64,000 nucleotides of DNA from Ceratodon purpureus. Lineage: Eukaryota; Streptophyta; Bryopsida; Pseudoditrichales; Ditrichaceae. Below are positions 49,115-59,180 of this stretch, piece by piece (positions within the stretch are counted from its first letter, which is position 1; each line of letters starts with the position of its first letter). A program made the position numbers and the translations under genes. The notes beneath the pieces were generated by a model that had not been told where the DNA came from, made no database searches, and saw only the letters and a program-made list of their open reading frames with translations. The DNA is taken from assembly GCA_014871385.1 (NCBI GenBank), contig CM026432.1, forward strand, positions 124,001 through 188,000, in the 5' to 3' direction.

Positions 49115-52100
49115 GTGGGCAGGCATCCTCTGCTTATGCAACCTTGGTGTCATACCCTCGAGAAGCACAATAGATGTCAGAAGCATAATAAAAACATGCT
49201 CCTCTTTGCTACCAAGCGCCCAATTACAATTCTAGAGCAAGTAAACAAGTGCAACAGTGTTGAGGCTTGGAGGAAAAGGATTCAATTTTCCACTCTCTTC
49301 CAATGCTTGAAAGAAGGTCGTCCTATGCTTGAGTTTAAAAGTCGTCAAAGTCTGTACCAATTTCTTCATGTTCCGAATCTGCCTACTGCTTATTGGAGTG
49401 ATTCTAGTGGGTAGATTATGGCTGAGCACATGTATTCCTTTGTGAACGAGAGGATTAAATCCTTGCTCCTTGTTGCGCCCTTTAAAGCTCTTACAGCTGA
49501 TGCGACATACTCTGCTGACAACACATTGTGGATTGCCATATATTGTTATACCATGCATAATTGGGAACGCCTTTCCTTACAAATCAATATCCTAAAGTTA
49601 GAGTCTAATGGTGCTATTGCTAACAGCTTCACAACAATTCTTTCTACAGCATTTGAGGTGCATGCACGTTTAACCCCCTCTCTTATAGCCTCAAAATTGG
49701 TCTGCTTTGGGGTTGATGGAGTCTCACCCTTCCAAGGCAAGTGAAAGGATATAAGTAAGCAACTCAAAGAGTCTTGGGCACCTTTTGTCCATGCTCAACA
49801 CTGCCTAACACACAAGCTGAACTTGGCATACAAAATTCTATTTGAATGGTCTATTGTCGATGCTTGTGAAGAGCTGCTCCGGCTTGCTTACAATTACTTT
49901 GCCCACAACCCGAAAAAGCATAGTGAGTTCTACGAACTCGCATAGTTGATGGAAAAAAAAGGATTGAAGATGTTAAAAAACTTCAAAACTAAATCGGTCA
50001 GTTTAATTTCTCTATTAACGCATGTGTTTTGTGAAAACTAGAGTTTGATGGCAAAGATGCATGCTCATCAAAATGAGAAGAATTGGAGGAAAAAGACTCA
50101 GGTCAGATTGCTGTACCTTTGCTTTCTTTTCTAATTTTTTATTTCTTCTATTTTTATATTTTTTCTTCATTTTTTACAATTCACATTCTGTGTTTTGGCT
50201 TTGAGGCTCAAATCAGATTGCTGCACCCTTATTTTCTTTTTAAGTGTTTTTATTTCTTCAAGTTTTTTATTTATTTATTTTTTAATTTTTTTTTAAATTT
50301 TATTTTTTTTTTATTTTGAATTTAAAAAAAAAAAATTAAAAAAAATAATTTAAATTCAGATTTCTATTTTGAACTTTTGACTTCTAGGCTAAGGCATTTG
50401 TGCGTATGCTATGCCATTGGGCCATCTGTTTTCTAACCTTCTTGATTGAGTTTTCTTTGCTTGCAGGCTGTGTTTGTCCAGCTGAAGGACATATATGTTT
50501 TGCTTGGCATGATGGCCATTTTGCCATTGCTGGAGGTCGTTGACTCCCTCATGAAGTTCACATAGCAGCCAAATGTGTACATCTATGATTTTGTGAGTGG
50601 CCTTTACAAATGTCGGGGGCTGGTTGTTCAAACTTTACCTTGACACAAAGACTACCTTCGGTGGTTTGGATTTCTATGCTTTCAAGCAACTTCTACTCTG
50701 CAATCATGAGGAGGTTACTATAGCTTTCCAATCCGACATAAACAAACAAGAATGCCAGTTAGCTTTCCTATTCGGGTAAAAAATCATATTTGCAGAGCAC
50801 AAGACTAAGCGCATAATCAGGTCATCCTTTGCGGCTATATGAGAACGTCTCAAAGCCGAATGTTCATGTTTGACTCTAACTTCTTTTCTCTGAGTCTCTA
50901 CTATATGTTCACTCACCTCTACTGGTTCTTTTTGTTTCATTTTGAGTTCGTCTTTCGCCCTTAAGTACTGATCTCACACTGTCCTCATTGCCTTACAGAG
51001 GCTGCGAGGGCTCTCTTGAACGAGCTCGATACTTGATTTCCATCACATACCGTGATGGATGCCCTAGGGATTGTGCATCTCCAGTATTGGAGGGAAGGAG
51101 ATCAGCCGGATAGTTTTTGAAAGCACCTAGATGTCTTTAACCCCTAAGTGCCCAAGCGTGTTTTGGGTCTCAAAACCTCCAAAACAGTGATTTTTGACCA
51201 CCTTGTAGAAACGACAATTTGAACCAAACAAATTTGCTTTTTTTAGACATCCAGCCGTAAGATCTTGTACTAAACCTTATTTAGAAGTACTGATAAAAAT
51301 TTCAGCCGTTGGATGTTTACCATCTTAGAGATTATAATATTCAAAGTTGCAGCAAAACTTTTTTTGGGCATTGGCTGAATGACATAGTCAAAGTGGTGCA
51401 AAGGGGGAGTTGAAGATTGTCACCCCAAACATTTTGCCCATATTTTTTTCCATGTAGGTAATCAAGTTGAGTACATCCATGGAGAATTTGAGAGACTCAT
51501 TCCTATTTTTGGCTCTCATAAAAATTGTTTTCTAGAAGTAGGTCTGAAAACGTTGATATAGTAAAACATGCATGACGTCACGTATATTTGGTTTTAGAAA
51601 AATCTGAACGGTAGTTAGGTGCCTTTATAAGTTTTTGATTTTTGAGCGAAATTATTTTTGAAAATTTCTAAAATCCCAAATTTTGACGAATTTTGAAAGA
51701 AGTAATTCAAAAATAACTAAAAATATTGAAGCTTGTCTTTGTAATTTTTAGAGGCTGCCCTTGTAAAATTGGTGTATTTTTTGACTTAGGTCTCTTTGGA
51801 ATTTGAGTGGTGGTTTGGTTATGGACATATTTCAAGAATTGTTTTTTTAAAAAAGCCTAATTTTAAGCTGCCCGTTTTGGACTTGAAACCTAAAATTTCT
51901 AGATGAAGGTCTTCAAATTGGAATTTGGCTTTGCAAATTTTACCACATACACTTTGCAGCACAAGGAGCATCCAGTAAAAATCTTAGACAAAAATATCAA
52001 TTTTAACCCCTTTATCTAGACTGACCGAAACAGCAAAAAGCCATTTCAGCTTTCCTGGGCACTTAGGGGTTAAAAAGACATACGCCCAACCTAAAAGCAT

Positions 52101-52575
52101 AGGCGCAAATGATAACCAAAGGCAGATCCTTGCCCTTCTTATTGGGGACTTGCTTGAGTCTCAGCATCCATTCTTCAAGCTCGCTATGATTTCTAATGCA
52201 GCTGCGGCATGTGCAACCTCCTTTGTTCTAATTGGTCCTGGATCTAAAATGGTTAATCCCCTCTCTAACATCTAGCGCACATTGGATGCCAATGCTACCC
52301 TCTCAACAAAATTTTCTGAGTACATTAAACTTGCTCAGCTTGCTATGACTCACATCATGAGTTTGATAGAAGATGAGAGACGCTTTTCTTCCATGTCATT
52401 TCTAAAAGACAAACTCCATAACAGACTTGATAACCACCTGAGTGTGGTCGTGGGCATGCATGGTCAATTAGTAAACATACTTGAGAATTTTCCTTATGAT
52501 GTCTCCTTCAAGCAGTGGGCAAATGCTATGAAGCGAGGCCGCTATGGGCTCAACGGAGTGGCTCATTCTGAATAG
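49115..52575 (+). pseudogene. hAT-like transposase, decayed
   Basis: Collinear coding blocks in order: FKALTADATYSADN; LVCFGVDGVSPFQG; FVHAQHCLTHKLNLAYKIL (49790-49850), typical of hAT/DUF4371-type transposases; an intron of about 50101-50466; VFVQLKDIYVLLGMMAILPL; LLNELD; DALGIVHLQYW; and the C-terminal dimerisation block with SLIEDERRFSSMSFLKDKLH, then NRLDNHLS and FPYDVSFKQW (52282-52572). In-frame stops: TAG 49412, TGA 49742, TAG 49943, TAG 50039, TAG 50563, TAG 52273, TAG 52573. Element E splits the frame at 51140. Non-functional as it stands. Confidence 0.75.
51141..52069. mobile_element. TTAA-target element E (929 bp) inside the hAT transposase
   Basis: Starts CCCCTAAGTGCCCA and ends TGGGCACTTAGGGG, flanked by TTAA (51137-51140 and 52070-52073). 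The subterminal box GCCGTAAGATCTTGTAC is at about 51255. With one TTAA kept, the host frame reads on as DVF-KKTYAQPKSIG. Confidence 0.85.
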
Positions 52576-53510
52576 GACCTTAGCAACTATCTTAGGCAAT
52601 TTTTAGCATGGTTAGTTTAAACTTGTAGTTCCTTCTAGTCTTTAGTCTTTAGCCTTGTTAGTTCTTTTGTTTTCATCACTTGTGCAAGTTTGTGGTCTTT
52701 ATCCCCAATATCACTTGCGATGAAACAACTGGTTGTATTGTGCAGGATCTGGAGTGGCCGGTGACGGTTTGCTACGTCCAAGATGCACTCATCACTCTTT
52801 TCGTTATCTGTTTTCTATGAGCCAAAACACAGTTCGAACTGCCTTTGTCCTCACTCTCTCTTTGTCTATTTTTTTGGCTGTATTTTCTGCTGATAGCCTG
52901 ATTCTGCACTTGTTCTATTTACTGCATGCTTCAACTTTTCCTGCTTGGCCTAACAATTCTGTCACTTCCCTAAACTATGGCTGCACAAAGCCTGTTTGCA
53001 GCTTCTTGATTATTTTTTTGAGTTTCCTTCAATTTTTATTGGATCGTCAGAGTGCTTGTTTGTATTTTGTAGTGTCTCTGTCCCTTTGTTCCACATTTTT
53101 ATAGGCATGCAACGACTTGCACATGAAGATTAATTGGATTTCCCAGTCAAGGAGCTTTTGAATCATTCGTTTTAAGTTAACCAAAAAAAACTCAGATTGT
53201 AGTGGCCTAATCAAGAATGCCCCTCACACTTCTACAACTAGACTTTTACCTGCTTAGCAATGAAAATCTAATGTTGTAGCCTAAACTATGGACGTTTACT
53301 TCATGCGGTTGGCAAATCTATTTACACTTTGTTGTATAAGTAGTCAATTAGTATGCAACGTTTTCTGCACACAGCTAGATCCCAACAACATTGACAACAC
53401 TGTTGTCCTAAACAATTACTTTGAAAAAATTTAAAATGCAATATTAATATTACAAAATTGTCCTAAGTATCATCAATTGTATTGTCCCATATTCAAAAAA
53501 AATATCATTG
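52576..53510. other. 3' non-coding part of the hAT element
   Basis: The frame 52733-53104 is hydrophobic (Leu/Phe/Ser-rich) but shows no domain and follows the transposase end. Most likely untranslated transposon sequence. Confidence 0.4.
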
Positions 53511-53518
53511 CTCTGGAA

Positions 53519-53758
53519 CGTCTGGCAGTGAAACCACCCACTCCTTTTTTGTCCCCTTAACGCATCTCTCAATGTCGTTGCTGCAGAAGAAGAAGTCCAT
53601 AGAGTTGACCATATTCTTCGGATGGTTCTTCATGAGGCCCGAGTAGGTAGGTGCAGCAGTGCCCTTCCCAACTTATACAATTTGAGCAATGCACTTCTTA
53701 TTGGTGATTACTAGTAGAGCAAAGCATGCCTCTTCAGATATCTTAGACAAACGTGCAA
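53519..53758 (-). pseudogene. SWIM-family gene, middle piece
   Basis: The minus-strand translation runs LARLSKISEEACFALLVITN ... APTYSGLMKNHPKNM, VNSMDFFFCSNDIERCVKG and EWVVSLPDVPE. The later blocks match RIDSMQFFFCNDDIERCVKG and KWVLSVPQIPD in the copy at 62190-62280. One TAA interrupts the frame. The piece is bounded by the hAT target site on its 3' side and the Mutator-like element on its 5' side. Confidence 0.7.
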
Positions 53759-53964
53759 GGGAAAAGCTGCCGCGTGAGCGCAGAGCAGTGAGCGGTGAGC
53801 GGTGAGCAGAAACTTTGTAGAATTTTAGATCTTTCCCGTAAATTGTTACAGACCCTATGACCGTGTAATGTTATATGTTAACCAGTATTTGAGTGGTGTG
53901 GGTATACGCATTTCCGTGAGAACTGAGAAGCGCGGCTTGCGGTATATATTTGGCGAAGAATTAA

Positions 53965-54160
53965 GAGAGAAGAATGTTCTGATATATAGGATTACATCTG
54001 AGAGCAGTGTCAGTTTATCATATTCTAGGTAGGATTTATTAAGGAAATGAATGTTCTGATATAAAGATGTAAATTACATCTGAGAGCAATTAAGAATCTG
54101 CTTAGAATTAAGAAAAAGAATTCTGAGAGCAACGTCAAATTACCATATTCCAGTTTGGAT
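53965..54160 (+). repeat. imperfect local duplication near the left end of the 9.6-kb element
   Basis: AGAATGTTCTGATATATAGG ... TACATCTGAGAGCAGTGTCA recurs as GAATGTTCTGATATAAAG ... TACATCTGAGAGCA about 80 bp later, and TCTGAGAGCAACGTCA appears a third time near 54122. Confidence 0.6.
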
Positions 54161-54299
54161 TTTCTTTATGTCAGTTTGGTCCTAGCCCCGGCGAATTTCG
54201 TTCGCGACGTACGTCGCTCCTTTCGATTTCTCTCGTTAACTAAACCACACGAAGGCCAGGTGCCAAGTGACAAGGGTAATACGAATGGGCAAGGTTAAT

Positions 54300-54385
54300 A
54301 TATGAGCTTAGCCCAGTAATTACAAAGAGCATGGGATAATATGGCAAAGTTCATGTGGCGTGGGTTCGAACTTCAGATCTCCGAT
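54300..54385 (+). repeat. tRNA-like segment, possible SINE head
   Basis: TTAGCCCAGTAATTACAAAG (A-box-like) is followed about 40 bases later by GTGGGTTCGAACTTC (B-box-like). The anticodon arm is poor. It resembles a tRNA-derived SINE head more than a tRNA gene. Confidence 0.35.
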
Positions 54386-54867
54386 GATACATGTCACCCC
54401 AATTTTTTACCCTAAACATTATGTTCTAGGACTGATTCTGTCACCCAATTCTGTAATTGTTACAAACGGGGATATTGGACTTAATAAGAAATGAGGGATG
54501 ACTTGAAGAGGGACTTAATGAGAAATGTCTGAGATCAGAATGACAATGTTCACTCCAGAAAAAGAAAAGGTTCTCCTTTAAGAATTGAATGGCATTTTGG
54601 TATTTGGATTGAATAAGGGAAAATTCAGAAACAAAAACACTGAAATGGATTGGAATGAAAAAAGAACAAAATGACAATGTTCACTCCAAAAAAAGTAAAG
54701 ATACTCCCTTCTATGTAAGTTTTACTCCATAAATGTTAACAAATGAAATACAACCATAATATGGATGATAAAAATTACACATCCACTTACATTCGTGTTT
54801 CTCTACACATAACTTGACATTGAATAAAGTTTTGATTGGGTTTGCAATTTTGGGAATTTTATTCTCT

Positions 54868-55675
54868 CACAAGGACTCTTCTTAATTGCTTGTCCTTAGA
54901 AATGTTAAGATTTGTATATTGCAAAAAGAAATAATTTTATAATTGTTACTTGTTAATACCTTTATAAATGTTAACTTAGATCCACTCCCGGGGATTACAA
55001 TTTGTAGAGGGTAGACTCTATTTATCTAATTAGCATTGACTAATTAGCCATCTGAAACAAGTGACACCTGAAGCAATACTACAAATATATCCTCATAACC
55101 AAAATCATTGTTTATTGTTCAATCTTAATGTGCCATCTATATACTGGTTTCAAGTCTTTTAACAATATAAGCGCTTCAACTCAAAAAAAAAAAAAAAACA
55201 AACAATTACATGAAACATGTATCCACTATTCCAGTTTACTTGGTTTTCAAATGTCTTAAATTATTAATATAATTGCATCTGCTTATACATGTGTTTATGC
55301 TATTGCTGTTTTTATAACTAATTCATTGTATAACTATAAGTAATTCATTGTAATTGTGATGCAACCAAATTGATACAAAAACAAGCTTATCTGAAGGTAG
55401 TGTCATGCTGCCTAAATTTAGAGTGCAGTCAACTGAGAAAATACTATGCAATTCTAATTTTAAACAATGACTTCAAACATGTCATATTCATGGCATTTAA
55501 TAGAGAAATCTATGAATGGTTTTCTCTCACAATGACTCTTCCAGTTGCTTCTATTTATAAATATTTAAAATTGTATATTGCTCCAGAATTCTATATTATA
55601 ATTGTTAAGTGTTAACACCTCTGTAAATATTATTTTTGATCCACTTCCTAGGGCTAACATTTGGAGAGGGTGGAT
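54868..55675 (+). repeat. diverged direct repeat, two copies about 650 bp apart
   Basis: 54868-55020 (TCTCACAAGGACTCTTC ... GATCCACTCCCGGGG) matches 55525-55675 (TCTCACAATGACTCTTC ... GATCCACTTCCTAGGG) in order through most of its length. The sequence between is AT-rich with no gene; the frame 55636-55860 overlaps the second copy and is not recognised. Confidence 0.55.
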
Positions 55676-56153
55676 TGCATACAAACCATAGTGAGGCTAC
55701 AATGTCAACTAAAGTTATACTAACATCACACACATTACAGTGTTCCAATAGTGAAGACGGAGAGTATCACAATTTAAATAGCCGTTACGTTATTCCTCCT
55801 CCAGAAGGTGAAATTAGGTCAGGATTTTCAAATACTCTATTGCCAAACGTAAAGGACTAGCTAATCCCAACCTATTCTCCGCTGTAGTTGCTGATGTATC
55901 CTCCTCCTCCTCCCCCAGACCGTTGTAGTACTGACAAAGAATCCATGCGGAATCATGTGCAAGCTTCTCTACAAATCCCTGAATTCCTTGCTCTCACCAA
56001 TAGTATTCCGTCGTCTGCCAGTGCTCTTCACATGATCATTCTCAGTAGACATGAAGATTAATTAAACCAACAATCAGTAAATTGAATCAAAAATATAATT
56101 AACGTGCCTTCAATTGATAAAGATGTATAAAAGGGAGATGGTATGTACGAGTT

Positions 56154-56351
56154 GATATCGTGCATGGCATGAAGGAGGTTGCCAATCTGACCACCTGGAT
56201 CTAGTACTATGCAATGAACGGAGAAGTGCCACTCGGGGTCCTTAGAATGATGTTTGTTAATATCTCTTAACCATGCCGAGAGGCGATGGTTACCTTCCCA
56301 GACATAAAACATCTTTCCAAAGATATCACCGGAGTTAAGGCTGCAGGACAA
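56154..56351 (-). pseudogene. exon-like piece with a ParB/sulfiredoxin-like GNHRL motif
   Basis: The minus frame follows an acceptor (TTGTCCTGCAG) and reads LNSGDIFGKMFYVWEGNHRL, then SAWLRDINKHHSKDPEWHFS and ending HAMHDIN before a stop-prone region. A short GNHRL motif occurs in ParB/sulfiredoxin-like folds; that is the only hint of function. Composition looks coding. The partner exons are not certain. Confidence 0.35.
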
Positions 56352-56522
56352 GATGATGATGGCAACAGGTCTTGTGTTTGAGTTCCCTGCCAGAACTCAT
56401 AGAAATTAACATCGAAGACAACCATAGTAAAACGGAAGTAGACAATTATAAAGAAGAGCTAACATCATCTTCTCATACATAATCATATCTTAGAACAACG
56501 GAAGGATAGTCTGTAGTAGCAT

Positions 56523-56909
56523 CTATCTACGTGGTGCACGCCTATAATACTCTCCAACCTGTCTACAGTTCCAATGACGGCGCCTCCTCCAAAATCGCCT
56601 GCTCTGTTGGACAGGGCATGGCAGTATTGCCGGTAGACCAAAAACTACATGAGTTGGCCTCCTCATCCTAATTGGCAAAGAAGGAGAAGGTGGGGACATT
56701 GGCGGTGAACCCTACAGAGGAGATCTGGGCTCAAAAACTTGGGAAGTAGGCATGTAAACTGGAGAAGTAGGCATGTATACTGGAGAAGTAGGCATGTATT
56801 GTGGAGAATGGACCTCGAGAGGAACACCCTCTAAACCTACGGGGTTTGCTACATCACAAGTACAATAAGGCTGATCAAATGAATCCGAGAGGTCGGAAAC
56901 ATTGATCAC
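56523..56909 (-). pseudogene. frame with RNA polymerase II CTD-like heptads, one internal TAG
   Basis: The minus frame starts MINVSDLSDSFDQPYCTCDV and contains consecutive seven-residue units QYMPTSP, VYMPTSP, VYMPTSQ, VFEPRSP, encoded by a 21-bp tandem repeat at about 56740-56812. They resemble the YSPTSPS heptad of the Pol II large-subunit tail. A TAG at 56712-56714 interrupts the frame, which then continues GSPPMSPPSPSLPIRMRRPT and an Arg-rich stretch to TAG 56523. Outside the heptads there is no similarity to Rpb1 that I can see. It lies upstream of the GNHRL piece on the same strand, possibly in the same former gene. Confidence 0.4.
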
Positions 56910-57289
56910 TGTGATTGGAGAACTGATGGACAGAGGTGCATCAGAATAGACCTAGAAATACAGCAACAACAGTATGGTCAAACTACCATTTACAATAACA
57001 AAAGTGTCACGAAAATGAAGGCAATAACTTAAACAAATAGTATTGAAGTACCTCAGTTTCTGCTGAAGTGGGGCCATTAGCTTCACTTCATGTATAATGG
57101 TCGGTGGACTCCTGCACAACAAAAGGTTAGCAAATTTTAGAAATCATACTCAATTCAACAGAAAGGAACATAACAATCTAGAGCATGCACCCTAAGGTAA
57201 CATAGCCCCTCCAATCATCCTCCTCGGTTCTCTCATCCATTGACTTATGAATCTCCCTCGCGGTCATGCCCATCGCCATGGCCATGCGG

Positions 57290-57650
57290 TCTTCCTCCAC
57301 ATGGAGCCCCCCCTCCACTGTCGCATTTGGAGCCGATAGCAGGGTGGGGAGACCACCTCCATCTTGGTCCTCCCCATCTTCTTACTCCTCGCGGTCTTCC
57401 CCCAGATTCTCCCCATCCCCCACTGCCGCATTTGGAGACAACAGCGGAGCCTGGAGACCGCACCTCCATCGCGGTGTTCCTCATCTTCTTGCTCCTCGCG
57501 GTCCTCCCCTAGATTCTTCCCATTCCCCACTGCCGCATTCGGAGCCGATAGCGGAGGGAGACCGCAACTCCATCGCGGTGTTCCTCATCTTCTTGCTCCT
57601 GGCGGTCCCCCTCCTCTCATTCTCCCACAAGGACCGCCTCATCCTCGTCC
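57290..57650. repeat. 105-107-bp minisatellite, about three copies
   Basis: The landmark CACTGYCGCATTYGGAG recurs at about 57316, 57421 and 57528, accompanied by CCTCGCGGTCTTCC-type segments. It is GC-rich; long frames on both strands are repeat products, although they could be the 5' end of the neighbouring minus-strand frames. Confidence 0.75.
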
Positions 57651-57954
57651 TCCTCGTGGTCCTCTGCTACTTCATCTCTCTCTTCCTCGCCCACCATGGC
57701 ACCTCCTGCCTCGCGGTCTCCTTCGCGGTCTTCTTCCGCGCCATGGCCCCTCTCCTCTCTCCCCACATCCCAATGTCCCTCTAACTATACCCTCTCCCTC
57801 ACCCAAACCTCTCCCACAATACAAATAGTAACCCTCACCTGATTCGTCGCCGTGGTGCGGTCGGACTCTCTACCCGCGCCCTCCATTGCAAGATCCTCCG
57901 CGATTTCTCTCCTCCCGTCGCCGTGGCTCCTCGTCCTCGTCTCCGAACCCTACC

Positions 57955-58232
57955 AATACAGTGCAAGAGCTTGACACCCATAAAATAAATAAGCATGAAA
58001 ATGAACTCAACCACGTAGCCATGATTGAGTACTTTGGTGTAAAGAGGATCAACCTTGCAGACTTAAAATGCAGCCCTCGGTCCCGAACCGTACCAAAACA
58101 GGGCAAGAGCTTGACACCCATAAAATAATAAAACATGAAAATGAACTCAACCACGTAGCCATGATTGAGTACTTTGGTGCAAAGAGGATCAACCTCGCAG
58201 ACTTAGAATCCAACCCTCGGTCCCAACCTTGA
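57955..58232 (+). repeat. 140-bp tandem duplication
   Basis: GCAAGAGCTTGACACCCATA at 57963 and again at 58103, each followed by the same AACTCAACCACGTAGCCATG and GAGGATCAACC segments and ending CCCTCGGTCCC. Few differences separate the two units, so the duplication is fairly young. Confidence 0.85.
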
Positions 58233-59180
58233 ATTACCCATTGAAGGTGGTTATCAATTAACCCTCTATTTGTGGTTGAATTTTACCCCAGCCGAAGTTG
58301 GATTTCACTGAAACTAAGATTATGGACCATCTAAGCAGATTCTGACCTCTGTAAGAAAATCTGTCAGTGGAAAATTTCAGAACATATTTTTGATTGGAAG
58401 ATTATCTAAATACAGTTGATTGGAAGATTATCTAAATACAGTTGATTGGCAATTTTATTCGAAATTTTGTAAGTCTCCCTAAATTAGATTTTTTTATTTT
58501 AAGGCATCAGCCTAGAGTGTGCTATTTGAGCTCATAGGTCTTTCATGAACTATTCACTTACAATCCTAAATAAAAATGGGGAAAGCAAAGAGTATGATTG
58601 GGTCACTTACATTTTTCTTTGGTTCATTCACTAACTATACTAGTCAATTTTAATACGTTGCTGGCAGCTGCGCCATTCATACTTTGTTCATAGGGGCGGT
58701 TCTTAATGCCCGCACTCTTCTCGAGCCTTCTACGTGATGTACAGTCCCTACAGGTAGCCAGATATCTGATCCGCCTCCAAATTCCAGATTTATACATGTT
58801 AAAGGCTATATGAACTATATTGTTTTGTGCTGGAGTATCAACAACTGACATTTTCGTGTGAAAGTAAATTGTGACATGATGGCGCCGGCGCCATATCATG
58901 TGTTCTTAACACTATATCGAATAATGCACCGGATCAGCCACAATCTATCCGCCGGACACAAGATTGGGAGGCTCTGTATCATTAAGGAATGAGGAATTAG
59001 GGTCATAAACATGGACAGACTATTCTGAATATCAAGGAGATGCCGCCGGCGCCTTGACGTGAGATTGACGGTAGCGTGCATCATATATCAAGTGCAAGCA
59101 GAACATGCTTGTCTCATAAGACCTGAATGCTCATTTCATTCTAAGGCGAAGAGTATATCATCATTTTTTGCCTCCTAACT
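58233..59180. other. no gene recognised within the 9.6-kb element
   Basis: A 29-bp direct duplication (GATTGGAAGATTATCTAAAT) lies at about 58394-58450. Minus-strand frames 58899-58624 and 59084-58896 are unrecognised. Confidence 0.4.

Larger units (their letters stand above)
47383..53510 (+). mobile_element. hAT-type DNA transposon (6.1 kb) inserted in the SWIM gene
   Basis: An identical 8-bp duplication, CTCTGGAA, lies at 47375-47382 and 53511-53518. The ends are TAATGTTTTTTTTGG and, on the other strand, CAATGATATTTTTTTTG, fitting the hAT YARNG terminus. Removing it joins the two gene pieces as ...SLPDVPE/VWPIKLGTNL..., which lines up with SVPQIPDIWPVQVGTNL in the other copy. The element carries a plus-strand hAT-like transposase. 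It is itself interrupted by element E. Confidence 0.85.

Noticed and set aside
52733..53104. Hydrophobic 123-codon frame, membrane-protein candidate
   Set aside because: It lies in the 3' non-coding part of the hAT element, and its hydrophobicity follows from T-rich sequence.
56740..56812. 21-bp repeats considered as a CRISPR-like array
   Set aside because: The units are contiguous with no spacers and the genome is eukaryotic.
58878..59055. GCGCCGGCGCC-type palindromes
   Set aside because: Short GC palindromes at about 58882 and 59043 without further structure; expected by chance or from a small repeat.
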